Notes: a model not told the origin generated them from the letters alone. DNA of 64,000 nucleotides from Streptomyces sulfonofaciens (GCF_014656295.1 NZ_BNCD01000029.1:28062-92061), one strand, 5' to 3'; shown: positions 17,000-26,395, numbered from the stretch's first letter. Program-made: numbers and translations.

Positions 17000-18082
17000 T
17001 CAGGGGCGCCGGCCCACGCCGGTCATCACCTCCTGCGCCCGTCCCCCGGGCAGGCGCGGGGCGAGGGGCGGGGTCGGCAGGCCGGTCCTCGCACGCAGCC
17101 CTGCCAGGAACTCGCCGAGGGCCTCGCGCGAGGAGTACCGCGGGCTCCAGCCCAGTTCCTCCCTCGCCCGGCGGGTGTCCATCAGGGGAAGACGCAGAAC
17201 GGCCTCGAAGAGGTGGGGCGAGGCGGGCACGAGGTGCAGGCGCCAGAAGGCCGACAGGGCGAGCCGCACGGGCCCCGCGGCCAGCGGCACCCGGCGGGCC
17301 CGCAGGAGCTCGGACAGCAGGCGGGGGTCCACGACGGGCTCGGCCGCGAGGTTGAACGCCCCGCGCACCGGCCGTACCACGGCGAGCCGGTACGCCTCGG
17401 CGGCGTCGCGCGCGTGCAGTACCTGGAAACGCAGGCCGGGGATGTCGGGCACGGCCGGCACCGTGCCCGGGCGTACCAGCGTGTGAGGGACCAGCGGCCC
17501 CGCGAACAGCCGCCGCTGCTGGGGGGCCGAGCCGTGCTGGAAGATGAAGCCGGGACGCATGCGCACCACACGCAGGTCCGGGTGGTCGCGCTCCAGGCTG
17601 TCCAGCACGCGTTCCAGGTAGGCCTTCTCCCGGCAGTAGGCGGCGTCCGGCCAGCCGTGGGTGGGCCATCCCTCGTCCACCGCCCTGTCCTTCGGGCCCG
17701 GCGAGTAGGCACCGACCGAGGAGGCGTGCACCAGGGTCCCGACGCCCGCCCGTACGACCGCGTCGAACACGCGCGTGCTGCCGAGTACGTTGGTGCGCCA
17801 TGTGATCACCGGCTCGTGCGTGGGCTGGAAGAGCCAGGCCAGATGGATCACCGCGTCCGCACCGCGGAAGTGGTCGACCAGTGCCTCTTCCGGCACCCGG
17901 GCGATGTCGACGCCCGCCCACCGGGTCTTCGGGGGCGACCACCGGGGCACCCGACGGGCGAGGCCGAGGACCGAGTCCACCGCCGGGTCCTCGCCCAGCG
18001 CCTCGACGACTGCGGTGCCCACGTTGCCCGTGGCGCCGACGACGACCACCCGCAGACCGCTGTTCCCACTACCGCTTGCCAT
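17000..18082 (-). CDS. NAD(P)-dependent epimerase/dehydratase (extended SDR)
   Basis: 360-aa nucleotide-sugar-epimerase-like Rossmann protein. The cofactor motif VVVVGATGNVGTAV lies near residue 11, DAVIHLAW follows, and the catalytic pair is YCREK with a preceding HASSVGAY serine. Length is normal for extended SDRs. The C-terminal part (LMDTRRAREELGWSPRYSSREALGEF) is the usual substrate-side ending. The substrate is unknown. It lies upstream of the DUF4157 operon on the same strand with an 84-bp gap, so it may or may not be co-transcribed. Confidence 0.85.
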   Translation of the reverse strand: MASGSGNSGLRVVVVGATGNVGTAVVEALGEDPAVDSVLGLARRVPRWSPPKTRWAGVDIARVPEEALVDHFRGADAVIHLAWLFQPTHEPVITWRTNVLGSTRVFDAVVRAGVGTLVHASSVGAYSPGPKDRAVDEGWPTHGWPDAAYCREKAYLERVLDSLERDHPDLRVVRMRPGFIFQHGSAPQQRRLFAGPLVPHTLVRPGTVPAVPDIPGLRFQVLHARDAAEAYRLAVVRPVRGAFNLAAEPVVDPRLLSELLRARRVPLAAGPVRLALSAFWRLHLVPASPHLFEAVLRLPLMDTRRAREELGWSPRYSSREALGEFLAGLRARTGLPTPPLAPRLPGGRAQEVMTGVGRRP

Positions 18083-18221
18083 GGACGACCTCCGCCTCGA
18101 TCGATGTGTGGTGCCGGTCCCCGGGGCCCGGGGTACGCGCTGCCGCCGCGTCCGCGCGGGCCCACGACCGCGGGGCCCGCACGGTGCCGAGCGGCCCGCA
18201 CGGCGCGCGCCCGCGGACCGG

Positions 18222-18259
18222 CCTGCCCGGCGCCCGTCCGCGGACGGGTGCCGGGCAGG
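18222..18259 (-). terminator. Long hairpin downstream of the DUF2795 gene
   Basis: Two adjacent 19-nt arms starting CCTGCCCGGC and ending GCCGGGCAGG are complementary with one mismatch. It lies 28 bp beyond the DUF2795 stop, reading on the minus strand, and probably ends that transcript. Confidence 0.6.
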
Positions 18260-18286
18260 GCGTTGCCGGGCGCAGGGCCCGCCTCG

Positions 18287-18481
18287 TCACTGGTCGCGGA
18301 AGATGGCCTTGCTCACCTCTGCCGGACCGTCGAACTGCTCCTGCTTGTGCTGTTCGAGCTCCTGCGTGAGTTCCCTGGCCGCACCGTTCTCCCGGGCGCA
18401 GTCGGCAAGCTGCTCACCGTTCGCGGGGTAGCCGGCACCGGACAGTGCCTGCTGAAGGTCGACGGGGCTGAATGACGCCAT
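18287..18481 (-). CDS. DUF2795 domain protein
   Basis: 64-aa complete small protein. The sequence LQQALSGAGYPANGEQLADCARENGA and the ending FDGPAEVSKAIF match the DUF2795 pattern, a short helical domain common in actinobacteria and often found near stress genes. Function is unknown. The ATG is preceded by GGAGG in the minus-strand sequence. It is flanked by hairpins on both sides, so it is probably monocistronic. Confidence 0.85.
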   Translation of the reverse strand: MASFSPVDLQQALSGAGYPANGEQLADCARENGAARELTQELEQHKQEQFDGPAEVSKAIFRDQ

Positions 18482-18707
18482 GGTGTCCTCCCTCGGGTCG
18501 GCCGGCTTCTTCGCGTCGGCCGGGTATCCACCCCGGACGGGGCCATGCGATGTGGCCAGCGGATTCTCCGTCCGGGGGCGACGAGGAGGCGATCCGGCGC
18601 GTGCCTGCGCCGCACACCCCGAGGTGGCACGGCCTGGCGGTGGCCGACCGCCCCGCGGTGGCCGACCGCCCGGCAGGGGCGCGGTGGCCGGAGGGCCCGT
18701 GGAGCCG

Positions 18708-18743
18708 GCGGGGGCGGGCCGGCTGCCACCGGCCCGCCCCCGC
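18708..18743 (-). terminator. Hairpin downstream of the CBS-domain gene
   Basis: Perfect 15-bp arms GCGGGGGCGGGCCGG / CCGGCCCGCCCCCGC with a 6-nt loop, five bases beyond the CBS-protein stop on the minus strand. Upstream at 18648-18690 is a short direct repeat (GGTGGCCGACCGCCC twice). Confidence 0.65.
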
Positions 18744-18748
18744 GGTCG

Positions 18749-19168
18749 TCAGGTGTTCGGTTCCGCGGCGCTGATCTCCCCCAGCGCGGAACCGGGGTCC
18801 CGCTCCACGGCGAGGTCGCCGAGCGCCACGATCCCCACCGGGCGCCCCTCGTCCAGCACCGGGAGCCGGCGCACCGCGTGCCGGCGCATGAGCCCCACGG
18901 CTCGGCCCTGCGGGTCGTCCGGCGACACCGTGGTCAGGCGCTCGCTGCACACGGCCCGCACGGGGGTGTGGCCCGGGTCCTCACCGTCGGCCACGGAACG
19001 CACGACGATGTCACGGTCGGTCACCATGCCCCGCAGCGTCTCGCCCTCCATGACCAGGACGGCGCCGATGCCCTTGTCCCGCATCCTCGACGCCACCTCG
19101 CGCACGCTGGTCTGCATCCCGACGGCCTCCGCCGGGCTTGTCATGGCATCTCGTACGTACCGGGTCAT
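18749..19168 (-). CDS. Tandem CBS-domain protein
   Basis: 139-aa protein made only of two CBS domains: VRDAMTSPAEAVGMQTSVREVA to VTDRDIVVR, then VCSERLTTVSPDDP to VGIVALGDLAVE. Such stand-alone pairs bind adenine nucleotides and act as energy sensors or allosteric partners. The start MTRYVRDAM is fixed by the domain boundary. An MFS gene lies 89 bp upstream on the same strand. The target is not evident. Confidence 0.9.
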   Translation of the reverse strand: MTRYVRDAMTSPAEAVGMQTSVREVASRMRDKGIGAVLVMEGETLRGMVTDRDIVVRSVADGEDPGHTPVRAVCSERLTTVSPDDPQGRAVGLMRRHAVRRLPVLDEGRPVGIVALGDLAVERDPGSALGEISAAEPNT

Positions 19169-19257
19169 CCTGCTCTCCGTTCCCGCGGATCCGCAGCACT
19201 GCGGGCTTGCCTCGCCCTCCCGGAGTGCCCTTCGGTCCCCGGCCCATGCCTTCGCCG

Positions 19258-20733
19258 CTACGGGCCGGCGACCTCGGCGCCGGTCAACGCGGCGGTGCCG
19301 CGGGGCACCGCGGAGGCCGGGGGCGGCAGCGCCGGGTGGTGGTCCGCGCGGGGCGCCGGGTCGGCGTCCTGCCGTCCCCGGCCGACGGCCGTGCAGGGGC
19401 CGGGGACCGGCGGGGGCACCGGCGCCTCGGACGCCCCGGGCGACGTCCGACGGCGGTGCAGCAGTGCCCCGGCACCGATCGTGCCGACGATGAGGAAGCC
19501 CCCGGCGACCAGCGCCCCGCGGACGCCCGCCCACTCCATGAGCAGCCCGAGCAGCGGCGGCCCCGCCAGGCCCCAGGCGGTGCTCGCACTGCGCCAGACC
19601 CCGAGGACACGGCCGCGCATGTGCGCCGGCGGATCGGTCTGGAGCACGGTCGTACCGGCCGTGTCGGAGACCGACTCGACCACGGCCATGGGGGCGACCA
19701 GCAGGGTCAGCAGGACGAGGTTGGGCGAGAGCCCGGCCGCGACCTGGAGCAGTGCCCCGGCCGCGGCGAGCACGGCGACCAGGCGTACCGACGGCCGCTG
19801 CATGCGCCCCGCGAGGACGGCGCCGGCGATGCCGCCCACGGCCAGTACGGTCGACACCGTGCCGAACCCCTGGGCTCCCCCGGCCAGGGGGCCGGTCACC
19901 AGGACCGCGAGGGTCAGGCCGTAGTTGCGTCCGAAGACGGAACTCACCGCCGTGACGAGCGCGAGTGCGACCAGCCGGGGCCTGCGGAGGAAGAAGGCCA
20001 GCCCGTCGCGCGAGCGGGCGCTGGGTGCACGGCGCCGACCCCGGGGAGCCCGCTGCGCCGCGGAGGGGTCGGGGCGCGGACGTGGGGCGGTGACCTGGGG
20101 CCGCAGGAAGGGGATGACGGCCGCGACGAAGAGGAAGGACAGTCCGTTGGCCAGATAGGCGGCGGCGGTGCCGAAGACCCCCACGGCCACTCCGGCCAGC
20201 GCGACGCCGATCAGCCGCCCCGCGCTGTGCACGACGGATCCCAGGGCGATGGCGGACGGCACGTCCTTGGCCGGCACCAGATCGTTGCCCAGCAGCGCAC
20301 AGGCGGGGCCGTCGACGGTGGCGATGAGACCGGTGACCGCGGCGAGGACCATGAGCGAGGGCAGTGTGAGCAGGTGGAGTGCCACCAGCACGGCCGTGGC
20401 GAAGGCGACGAGGCCGAGGCCGGCCTGGCTGACGGCCGCGGTGAGCTTGCGCGGCCAGGCGTCGACCGCCGCCCCTCCCGTCAGACCCAGCAGCAGACCG
20501 GGCGCGGCCTGGACGGAGAGGGAGAGCCCGGTCGCGGCGGCGGAGCCGGTGATCTGGAGGACCAGGAGGTTCTGCACCGTGAGCTGCATCCACGTCCCCG
20601 CGTTGGAGACGAGGTTCGCCGTGGACCACCACCGCATGCCGGGGTGGCGCAGGCACCGCCAGGGAGCACGGTCGGCGTGCCGGCCCGGGGCGGAGCGGAA
20701 CTTGGCAGGAGGGGGCAAGGGAGATGACCTCAT
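19258..20733 (-). CDS. MFS transporter (EntS/MFS_3-like exporter)
   Basis: 491-aa membrane protein with about twelve hydrophobic segments. The first helix region MRWWSTANLVSNAGTWMQLT and the stretch GLTGGAAVDAWPRKL (loop 2-3) resemble the enterobactin-exporter-like MFS_3 family. A basic cytoplasmic loop (about residues 218-245) divides the two halves. An ATG at 20637 would give a shorter N-terminus beginning directly at the first helix and is a real alternative, since no strong ribosome-binding site precedes 20733. Substrate unknown. Confidence 0.85.
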   Translation of the reverse strand: MRSSPLPPPAKFRSAPGRHADRAPWRCLRHPGMRWWSTANLVSNAGTWMQLTVQNLLVLQITGSAAATGLSLSVQAAPGLLLGLTGGAAVDAWPRKLTAAVSQAGLGLVAFATAVLVALHLLTLPSLMVLAAVTGLIATVDGPACALLGNDLVPAKDVPSAIALGSVVHSAGRLIGVALAGVAVGVFGTAAAYLANGLSFLFVAAVIPFLRPQVTAPRPRPDPSAAQRAPRGRRRAPSARSRDGLAFFLRRPRLVALALVTAVSSVFGRNYGLTLAVLVTGPLAGGAQGFGTVSTVLAVGGIAGAVLAGRMQRPSVRLVAVLAAAGALLQVAAGLSPNLVLLTLLVAPMAVVESVSDTAGTTVLQTDPPAHMRGRVLGVWRSASTAWGLAGPPLLGLLMEWAGVRGALVAGGFLIVGTIGAGALLHRRRTSPGASEAPVPPPVPGPCTAVGRGRQDADPAPRADHHPALPPPASAVPRGTAALTGAEVAGP

Positions 20734-21167
20734 GGCGTGGGCGCGCCGCCGGGGCGAGGGGCACGGGCAGGGGACTCCGGTCGTCTGCGGGGCGGCGGCA
20801 CGGTGGCGTCGGCGGCGCACTCCACCCTGGCAGACCCGCTGCCCGTACGACGTCCCCGGTACCCGTCCCGCGCCGTGCACCGGCGCCAAGGCCCACCTGC
20901 CCCAGGGAGGTTGGGCCGCCTGTGGTCTTCCCCACAGCGGGGGCTCACCGGATGCCACCGGTGACCCGTCGTGCCCGAGGAGGCGCCCTGTGCGACACCG
21001 CCGACGCCCGTCGTCCCGACAACGCCGCGCGGGGCGGACCGCAGGCCCACGCAGCGGGCCCACCCACGCAAACACGGGCCCGGCCCGCACACGCTGACAC
21101 GGGCGGGGACCGCCGCGGGACTCCGGCCGCGGGCCCGGCGAAGGCGGTGCGGCGCTGCCCCGTCGTC
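20734..21167. other. Intergenic, nothing recognised
   Basis: 434 bp between the MFS start and the end of the glycan operon, both on the minus strand. Open frames here are low-complexity arginine/proline/glycine sequence without domain features. It should contain the MFS promoter, but no convincing -35/-10 pair was seen. Confidence 0.5.
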
Positions 21168-22091
21168 TCAGGACGGGTACGCCGCCGCCCGCCCGCCTTC
21201 CCGGTGCATCAGGCGGGCGCGGCGCCCGGCGGCCGCCCGCCCGGCCGGGGACAGGCACCAGGACCACCATGTCTCCAGCGCTGCCGGGGTCGCCTCCTCG
21301 GCGCCCAGCACGGCGGGCCAGCGCAGGGCGCGAGCCTGGGCCGAGACCTTGGCGCCGCCCTGGACGGGGTCCACGGCCAGCGCGGGCGTGCCGGCCCGCA
21401 GGGCCAGCACCATGCCGTGCAGCCGGGTGGTGAGGACGACGTCCATCCGTCTGGCCAGGGCCATGTACTGCTCCGGTGTCGCGCAGTGCCGCCAGTCCAG
21501 GGCCAGCCGGGTGTCGAGTTCGACGCGCGAGCAGTCCGTGCGGCCGATCCACTCGGTCAGGGTCCGGTCGAGTTCGGCGTGCCGCCGCCGCGCCCCGTAC
21601 TCGCCCTGCCCCTCGGTCAGGACCACGGCGACCACCGGAGGCTCGCAGCCGAGCGGTGCGGTGGCGGACAGATCGCGAAGCGGCGGCGACGCCGTTCCGT
21701 CCCGGGCCACCACCCGGTGGAAGCCCGTGACGGCGGGGTCGCCCGGATCGACCACGGTGACGCCCCACGCGTACCGGCGGCATGACGCGAAACGGTCGTG
21801 CAGCCGGACGAGCTGATCGCCGTGGACGGGCCCGCACACGAAGAGCAGCCGGTCGTAGGCCGAGGGGTCCGCCTCCTCCAGTGACCTGCCCCCCGGCCTG
21901 AAGCCCGGGCTCCACGCCGTGTCGTGCCCGATGCCCGACCGCTCCAGCGTCGCCGAGACCTGTCGCTGCGCCAGCACGTCCCCGGCCGTCGCCTCGCCGT
22001 CCAGGAAGCTGAACCAGCCCGTCAGCAGCAGCCGCGACCCCTCGCAGGACGGCCGTAGCTCGTCGAGCAGTCGGAGGGCGGGGTCCCGCAT
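21168..22091 (-). CDS. Polysaccharide pyruvyltransferase-family protein
   Basis: 307 aa, the last gene of the glycan operon. The C-terminal region MDVVLTTRLHGMVLALRAGTPALAVDPVQGGAKV is the diagnostic TRxHG...DP motif of the CsaB/WcaK family, which transfers pyruvate from PEP to sugar hydroxyls as a ketal. The N-terminal half is a weakly conserved Rossmann-like domain. GGAAGGAGCG precedes the ATG, a strong ribosome-binding site that compensates for the 56-bp gap to the upstream gene. Some family members have other roles, so pyruvylation is likely but not certain. Confidence 0.83.
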   Translation of the reverse strand: MRDPALRLLDELRPSCEGSRLLLTGWFSFLDGEATAGDVLAQRQVSATLERSGIGHDTAWSPGFRPGGRSLEEADPSAYDRLLFVCGPVHGDQLVRLHDRFASCRRYAWGVTVVDPGDPAVTGFHRVVARDGTASPPLRDLSATAPLGCEPPVVAVVLTEGQGEYGARRRHAELDRTLTEWIGRTDCSRVELDTRLALDWRHCATPEQYMALARRMDVVLTTRLHGMVLALRAGTPALAVDPVQGGAKVSAQARALRWPAVLGAEEATPAALETWWSWCLSPAGRAAAGRRARLMHREGGRAAAYPS

Positions 22092-22147
22092 GGTCGCTCC
22101 TTCCCGTCCCCGTGCACACCCTGCGAAGACGCCGGCCCACGCGGGCG

Positions 22148-23053
22148 TCAGCCGACGTACCGCCGTGCCGGAGAACCTCGTCGGGCCCGCTCCAGCGCCG
22201 CCAGCCGGGCCTCCAGTTCCGGCGGAACCGGGGCCCGCTGCCGCAGGACCCAGGGCAGGCCCGCGGCAGCGCCCAGCACCGCGCGCGCCGAGGCCCCGTC
22301 GCGCGGCACCGTGCACAGCAGGTGCGCGGTGCGGCGCAGCGCGGGCACCAGGGGCCGGCGCAGCCAGGTGAACCACAGGGTGTTGCGCAGGCCGAGCACG
22401 CGCCGTGCCGTGCTGTCACGGCTGCGCGACGCGGCGTGGTGGATCGTGAGGCCGGGCGCGTAGCTCAGCCACCAGCCGTCCCGCAGCAGGTCGGTGGCCA
22501 GCAGTTCCTCCTCGCCGCCCAGCCACAGCCCCGGGTGGAACCCGCCGGCCCGCCGGAAGGCGTCGGTGCGCATCACGGTCGCGGCGGCGAGGAAGGAGCC
22601 GAGCGCGGGCCCCGGCAGCCACGCGGGCCCCGCGAGCGGGGAGTCGCGCAGCTCCGCCACGACGGGGTCCTCCGCGCCGGAGGGCTCGACGACGATGCGG
22701 GCCGTGACGGCGGCGAGGCCCGGCCGCGCGTCGAGCAGATCCGCGGCCCGCCGCAGCGAACCGGGCTCCCACCAGGTGTCGTCGTCGCAGAAGGCGACGT
22801 ACGGTGTGCGGACCCGGCGCACCGCGAGATTGCGGCCGACCGCTCCCAGGTTGCGGCCCGGGCACAGCAGCTCCACCTCGGGGAACCGGGCCGCGACGGC
22901 CTGTGCCGTGCCGTCCCGTGACCCGTTGTCGGTGACGATGACCCGCGGGCGCTCCGGTAGCCGGCGCAGCAGCCGCAGGGTGCGCAGGAGCTCGGGTTTG
23001 CGCTCGTGGGTGATGACGACCACGGTGACGCGGTCGTCCCGGCGGCCGGTCAT
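22148..23053 (-). CDS. Glycosyltransferase family 2 (a)
   Basis: 301-aa GT-A enzyme. Nucleotide-binding start VTVVVITHERKPELLRTL, then VTDNGSRDGT, then the metal-binding acidic motif VAFCDDDTWWEPGSL near residue 90. A conserved GGEEELL follows at the acceptor region. It has no membrane segments. It is clearly paralogous to the next upstream gene (same motifs in the same spacing, including DDD-x-WW), suggesting a tandem duplication that specialised for two successive sugar additions. Start and stop overlap the neighbouring gene by 4 bp. Confidence 0.92.
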   Translation of the reverse strand: MTGRRDDRVTVVVITHERKPELLRTLRLLRRLPERPRVIVTDNGSRDGTAQAVAARFPEVELLCPGRNLGAVGRNLAVRRVRTPYVAFCDDDTWWEPGSLRRAADLLDARPGLAAVTARIVVEPSGAEDPVVAELRDSPLAGPAWLPGPALGSFLAAATVMRTDAFRRAGGFHPGLWLGGEEELLATDLLRDGWWLSYAPGLTIHHAASRSRDSTARRVLGLRNTLWFTWLRRPLVPALRRTAHLLCTVPRDGASARAVLGAAAGLPWVLRQRAPVPPELEARLAALERARRGSPARRYVG

Positions 23054-23940
23054 CGCGGGCTCCGCTGCGCGTGCTCCACCAGCCGCACCGCGTGTTCGGT
23101 GCCGGGCGGCAGGAGCCTGCGCCCGGCGAGTGCGCCGGGGAGTCTGGGCAGGGTGCCGGCCAGGGCGCGGGCGGCCGCCGGTTCGCCGCGTGCCGCCGAC
23201 CTCGCCAGCTCCGCGGTACGGCACAGGGCGAGATCGAGGGGGCGCCGCAGCCAGGCGGTGAGCAGCGCGTTGCGCAGCAGCAGGGGCGAGCGGCCGCGGC
23301 GGGGCCCGGGGGCGGGCCGGTGGTGCGCGGTGACGGCCGGTACGTACGTCACGCCCCAGTCCGCCGCGCGGAGGTCGTAGGCGAGGAGGGTCTCCTCCGC
23401 GCCGAAGAAGAGCACGGGGTGGTAGCCGCCCACCCCGAGGAAAGCGCGGCGACGGGTCACCGCGGCGCACCCGAGGAAGCCGAGCACGGGCCGTCCGGGC
23501 AGGTCGGGCTCGGGCGGCAGCGGGGACGCGGCGAGCAGCGCGTTCAGCGGATCCTCGACGGCGTCGGGGCCGACGAGGACACGGGCCGCGAGCAGCCCGA
23601 GCCGGGGGTGGGCGTCCAGCAGGTCGGCGGCCGCGGAGAGCGCCCCAGGCGCCCACCACGAGTCGTCGTCGCTGAAGGCGACGTAGGGGGTGGTGGCCGC
23701 CCGTACCGCCAGGTTCCGGCCCAGGGCGCCCGTGTTGCGTCCCGGGCTCAGCAGCCGCGCCCGGGCGGGGTGGGCGCGCACCGCGGAGGCGGTGCCGTCG
23801 GTGGAGCCGTTGTCCACGACCACGACGCCCGGCCTGTCGGGGAGTTCCGCCAGCCGGTCCAGGGTGCGCAGCAGGCTGTCACGGCGGTCGCGGGTGATCA
23901 CGGCGACCGTGACGCGCTCGTCCGCGGGGTTACCTGACAT
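23050..23940 (-). CDS. Glycosyltransferase family 2 (b)
   Basis: 296-aa GT-A enzyme with VTVAVITRDRRDSLLRTL at the N-terminus, VVDNGSTDGT, the acidic motif VAFSDDDSWWAPGAL and FGAEETLLAYDL near the acceptor side. It is a paralog of the downstream gene. The start at 23940 lies inside the end of the upstream GT9 gene (11-bp overlap), and the stop overlaps the next start by 4 bp. Donor and acceptor sugars cannot be read from the sequence. Confidence 0.92.
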   Translation of the reverse strand: MSGNPADERVTVAVITRDRRDSLLRTLDRLAELPDRPGVVVVDNGSTDGTASAVRAHPARARLLSPGRNTGALGRNLAVRAATTPYVAFSDDDSWWAPGALSAAADLLDAHPRLGLLAARVLVGPDAVEDPLNALLAASPLPPEPDLPGRPVLGFLGCAAVTRRRAFLGVGGYHPVLFFGAEETLLAYDLRAADWGVTYVPAVTAHHRPAPGPRRGRSPLLLRNALLTAWLRRPLDLALCRTAELARSAARGEPAAARALAGTLPRLPGALAGRRLLPPGTEHAVRLVEHAQRSPR

Positions 23941-24955
23941 GCACTCGTCCCTGTGGTGTGCGAAGGGGGCAGGGGGCCGGTGTGACCAGCCGCAGGGCCG
24001 CGTCGACCACCTCGTGCACCGAGATGCGCAGCAGCAGCGGATCGGGGGCCGTGGCGTGCGGGTCGCCGGGCGGCCCGGGGTGCCAGAGCGCGACGTGCGG
24101 TCCCGGCGGCGGGCCCCACCGGCTCGGTGGCACCGGGCCGAACAGGGTGACGGACGCGGTGCCGTGGGCGTAGGCGAGGTGTGCGGGGCCGGTGTCGCCG
24201 CTGACGAGGAGCACGGCGTGGGCGAGCAGCGCGGAGAGGGTGGCGAAGGGCAGTCGGCCGGCGAACACGTCACGGGGCCCGACACCGGCGCGGGACGCGA
24301 CGGCCGAGAGCAGGGCCCGCTCGCCGGGGCCGCCCGTGAGCACCACCCGGTGGCCCCGGGCCCGCAGCCGGCGGACCACCTGGGCGTAGCGGATGGCGGG
24401 CCAGCACCGTGCGGGCGCGTCGGCCCCGGGGTGGACCACCACGGCTCCCGGCGCCGGCGAGTGCGTCGCGGGCGGCGGCAGCCGCAGCTCGCCGGGGTCG
24501 GCGGCGATGCCGTACGCGCGCAGGAAGCGGCACCACCGGGCCCGTTCGTGCTCGTCGGCCCGCCAGCGGGGTGCCGCGGACTCAGGCAGTCCTGGCCGGG
24601 CGAACGACCACAGTCGGCGGGGTGCCAGGGCGGCGAGCGCGTCATGGCTCTGCGCACCGTTGCCGTGCAGGTCGATGGCGAGGTCCGGCGGCGGGCCGCG
24701 CCAGGCGGCCAGCGACGGTACGGCACGCCCGGGAGCCCGGGTCGGCAGGAACGTGTCGACGCACCGGGTCGCCGCGGCCGCGTCGCGCAGGGCCGCCGGG
24801 GCGGCCAGCACGAGTTCGTGGCCGGGGAAGGCGCGGCGGACCGCGCGCAGCGCGGGCACGCCGGCGAGCAGGTCGCCGAGGCCGAGGGCGCGCAGCACCA
24901 GCAGGGACGGCGTGTGCGGTGGCGTGGCGCCGGGTGTCGTCGTGCGGAGCCGCAT
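23930..24955 (-). CDS. Glycosyltransferase family 9 (heptosyltransferase-like) (a)
   Basis: 341-aa GT-B enzyme of the ADP-heptose:LPS heptosyltransferase family. N-terminal LLVLRALGLGDLLAGVPALRAV, central VVVHPGADAPARCWP and C-terminal VSGDTGPAHLAYAHGTASVTLFGP are the family's donor-binding landmarks. In Gram-negatives these add heptose to lipid A core. This organism should lack LPS, so the acceptor must be another glycan or lipid. Three bases separate it from the HldE-like gene that should supply the nucleotide-heptose. Confidence 0.9.
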   Translation of the reverse strand: MRLRTTTPGATPPHTPSLLVLRALGLGDLLAGVPALRAVRRAFPGHELVLAAPAALRDAAAATRCVDTFLPTRAPGRAVPSLAAWRGPPPDLAIDLHGNGAQSHDALAALAPRRLWSFARPGLPESAAPRWRADEHERARWCRFLRAYGIAADPGELRLPPPATHSPAPGAVVVHPGADAPARCWPAIRYAQVVRRLRARGHRVVLTGGPGERALLSAVASRAGVGPRDVFAGRLPFATLSALLAHAVLLVSGDTGPAHLAYAHGTASVTLFGPVPPSRWGPPPGPHVALWHPGPPGDPHATAPDPLLLRISVHEVVDAALRLVTPAPCPLRTPQGRVHVR

Positions 24956-24958
24956 GGT

Positions 24959-26395
24959 TCACCCCTTCATCTGCGCGACCCGTACGGCGGCGGGGCCCGC
25001 CGGGCCCGGCCCGGTCGGCGCCCCGCCCGCGGCCGAGCGGGCCAGTGCGGTGGTGGAGCGGCCGTCCAGGTAGGGAAGCAGGATCACCTGGCCGCCCCAG
25101 CTCTCCAGCAGCGCGGCTTCCGGCAGCTCGGTCCTGCCGTAGTCCCCGCCCTTGGCCCAGATGTCGGGGCGCAGTTCGGCCAGCAGGCGCTCGGGGGTGT
25201 CCTCGTCGAAGACGGCGACGGCATCGACGCAGGCCAGTGCGCGCAGCACCCGTTCGCGATCGGCGGCGGGCACCAGGGGGCGCCCGGTGCCCTTGCGGCG
25301 CCGTACGGAGGCGTCGGAGTTCAGGCACACCACGAGGCAGTCGCCGGTGCGGCGGGCCGCCTGGAGCAGCGCCACGTGCCCGGCGTGGAGCAGGTCGAAG
25401 CACCCTCCGGCGGCGACCACGGTGCCGCCCGCGGCGCGCACCCTCGCCACGGTGGCCGCCGCGTCCTCGACGGGTCCCGGCCCCGTCTCGCGCGGCCGGT
25501 CGAGGTCGCCGAGCGCGTGGACGCCTCCCTCGGACACATACCGGGCGGCGGCGAGGACCGCGCCCTGCACCGCGTCGTCCGGCAGGGCCTCGTCGGCGAG
25601 CAGTCCGGCGGCGCTCGCCGCGAACCGGTCCCCCGCCCCGCACGGGTCGCCCGCCGCCTGCCAGGGCGCGGGCACGAACAGGGGCGCATCGCCGTGGGAC
25701 AGCAGGGCGCCGCGTTCGCCGAGCGTCACGGCGACCGTCGTGACTCCCCAGGCGCGCACCAGTTCGGTGGCGTGCCGCACCACGGCGCGCAGCGACCCGT
25801 CGGGATGCCCGGGCCCAGGGCCCCGGGAGGGGGCCAGGGCGTGCGCCTCGGCGGCGGACGGGGTGGCGAGCCGGACGCCGCGGACGGGCGGGCCGCCGCG
25901 CACATGCGGGTCCCACACGACGGGGACCCTCGCCGCGGCCTCGGCGAGCGCGTCGCGCAGGGCGTCGGCGGTGCCCCGGCCGTAGTCGGAGACGAGCACC
26001 GCCGACGCCCGGGCGACGGCTTCCGCGGCCGCCTCGGTGGCCGCGGCGGCCCGTCCGTCCCCGTCGTCCAGCCGCAGCAGGGGGCGCCCGTCGGCGATGA
26101 ACCGGGTCTTGGCGGGCAGCCTGCCCGCCAGAGGGAGCGCCACCACGCGCACCGACCCGGTGAGCAGCCGCCGCACCTGGGCGCTCGACTCGTCGTCGCC
26201 GAGCGCGGTGACCAGGGTGACCTCGCGCCCGTCGGCGGCGGCGAGCCGGGCGGCGAGCGCCGCGCCACCGGGCCGGGTCACCCGGTGCTGGTCGCTCAGC
26301 ACCGGAACGGGCGCGTCGGGGGCGAGCCGTGCCACCCGGCCGAACGCGTCGTGGTCGAGCAGCGCGTCCCCCACCACGAGCAGGGGGGTCCTCAC
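24959..26395 (-). CDS. hldE: Bifunctional heptose-7-phosphate kinase / heptose-1-phosphate nucleotidyltransferase (HldE-like)
   Basis: 478 aa, two fused enzymes. Residues about 1-300 are a PfkB/ribokinase-family kinase (VVGDALLDHD, KTRFIADG and the catalytic DPCGAGDRFAAS) that phosphorylates C1 of heptose-7-phosphate. Residues about 335-460 are a cytidylyltransferase-like domain with GGCFDLLHAGHVALL (HxGH), LNSDASVRRRKG and WAKGGDY. The order kinase then transferase matches E. coli HldE. The nucleotide used (ADP or GDP) is not evident. The GTG at 26395 was chosen because it overlaps the upstream isomerase stop by 4 bp and begins the kinase fold (RTPLLVVGD). Confidence 0.92.
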   Translation of the reverse strand: MRTPLLVVGDALLDHDAFGRVARLAPDAPVPVLSDQHRVTRPGGAALAARLAAADGREVTLVTALGDDESSAQVRRLLTGSVRVVALPLAGRLPAKTRFIADGRPLLRLDDGDGRAAAATEAAAEAVARASAVLVSDYGRGTADALRDALAEAAARVPVVWDPHVRGGPPVRGVRLATPSAAEAHALAPSRGPGPGHPDGSLRAVVRHATELVRAWGVTTVAVTLGERGALLSHGDAPLFVPAPWQAAGDPCGAGDRFAASAAGLLADEALPDDAVQGAVLAAARYVSEGGVHALGDLDRPRETGPGPVEDAAATVARVRAAGGTVVAAGGCFDLLHAGHVALLQAARRTGDCLVVCLNSDASVRRRKGTGRPLVPAADRERVLRALACVDAVAVFDEDTPERLLAELRPDIWAKGGDYGRTELPEAALLESWGGQVILLPYLDGRSTTALARSAAGGAPTGPGPAGPAAVRVAQMKG

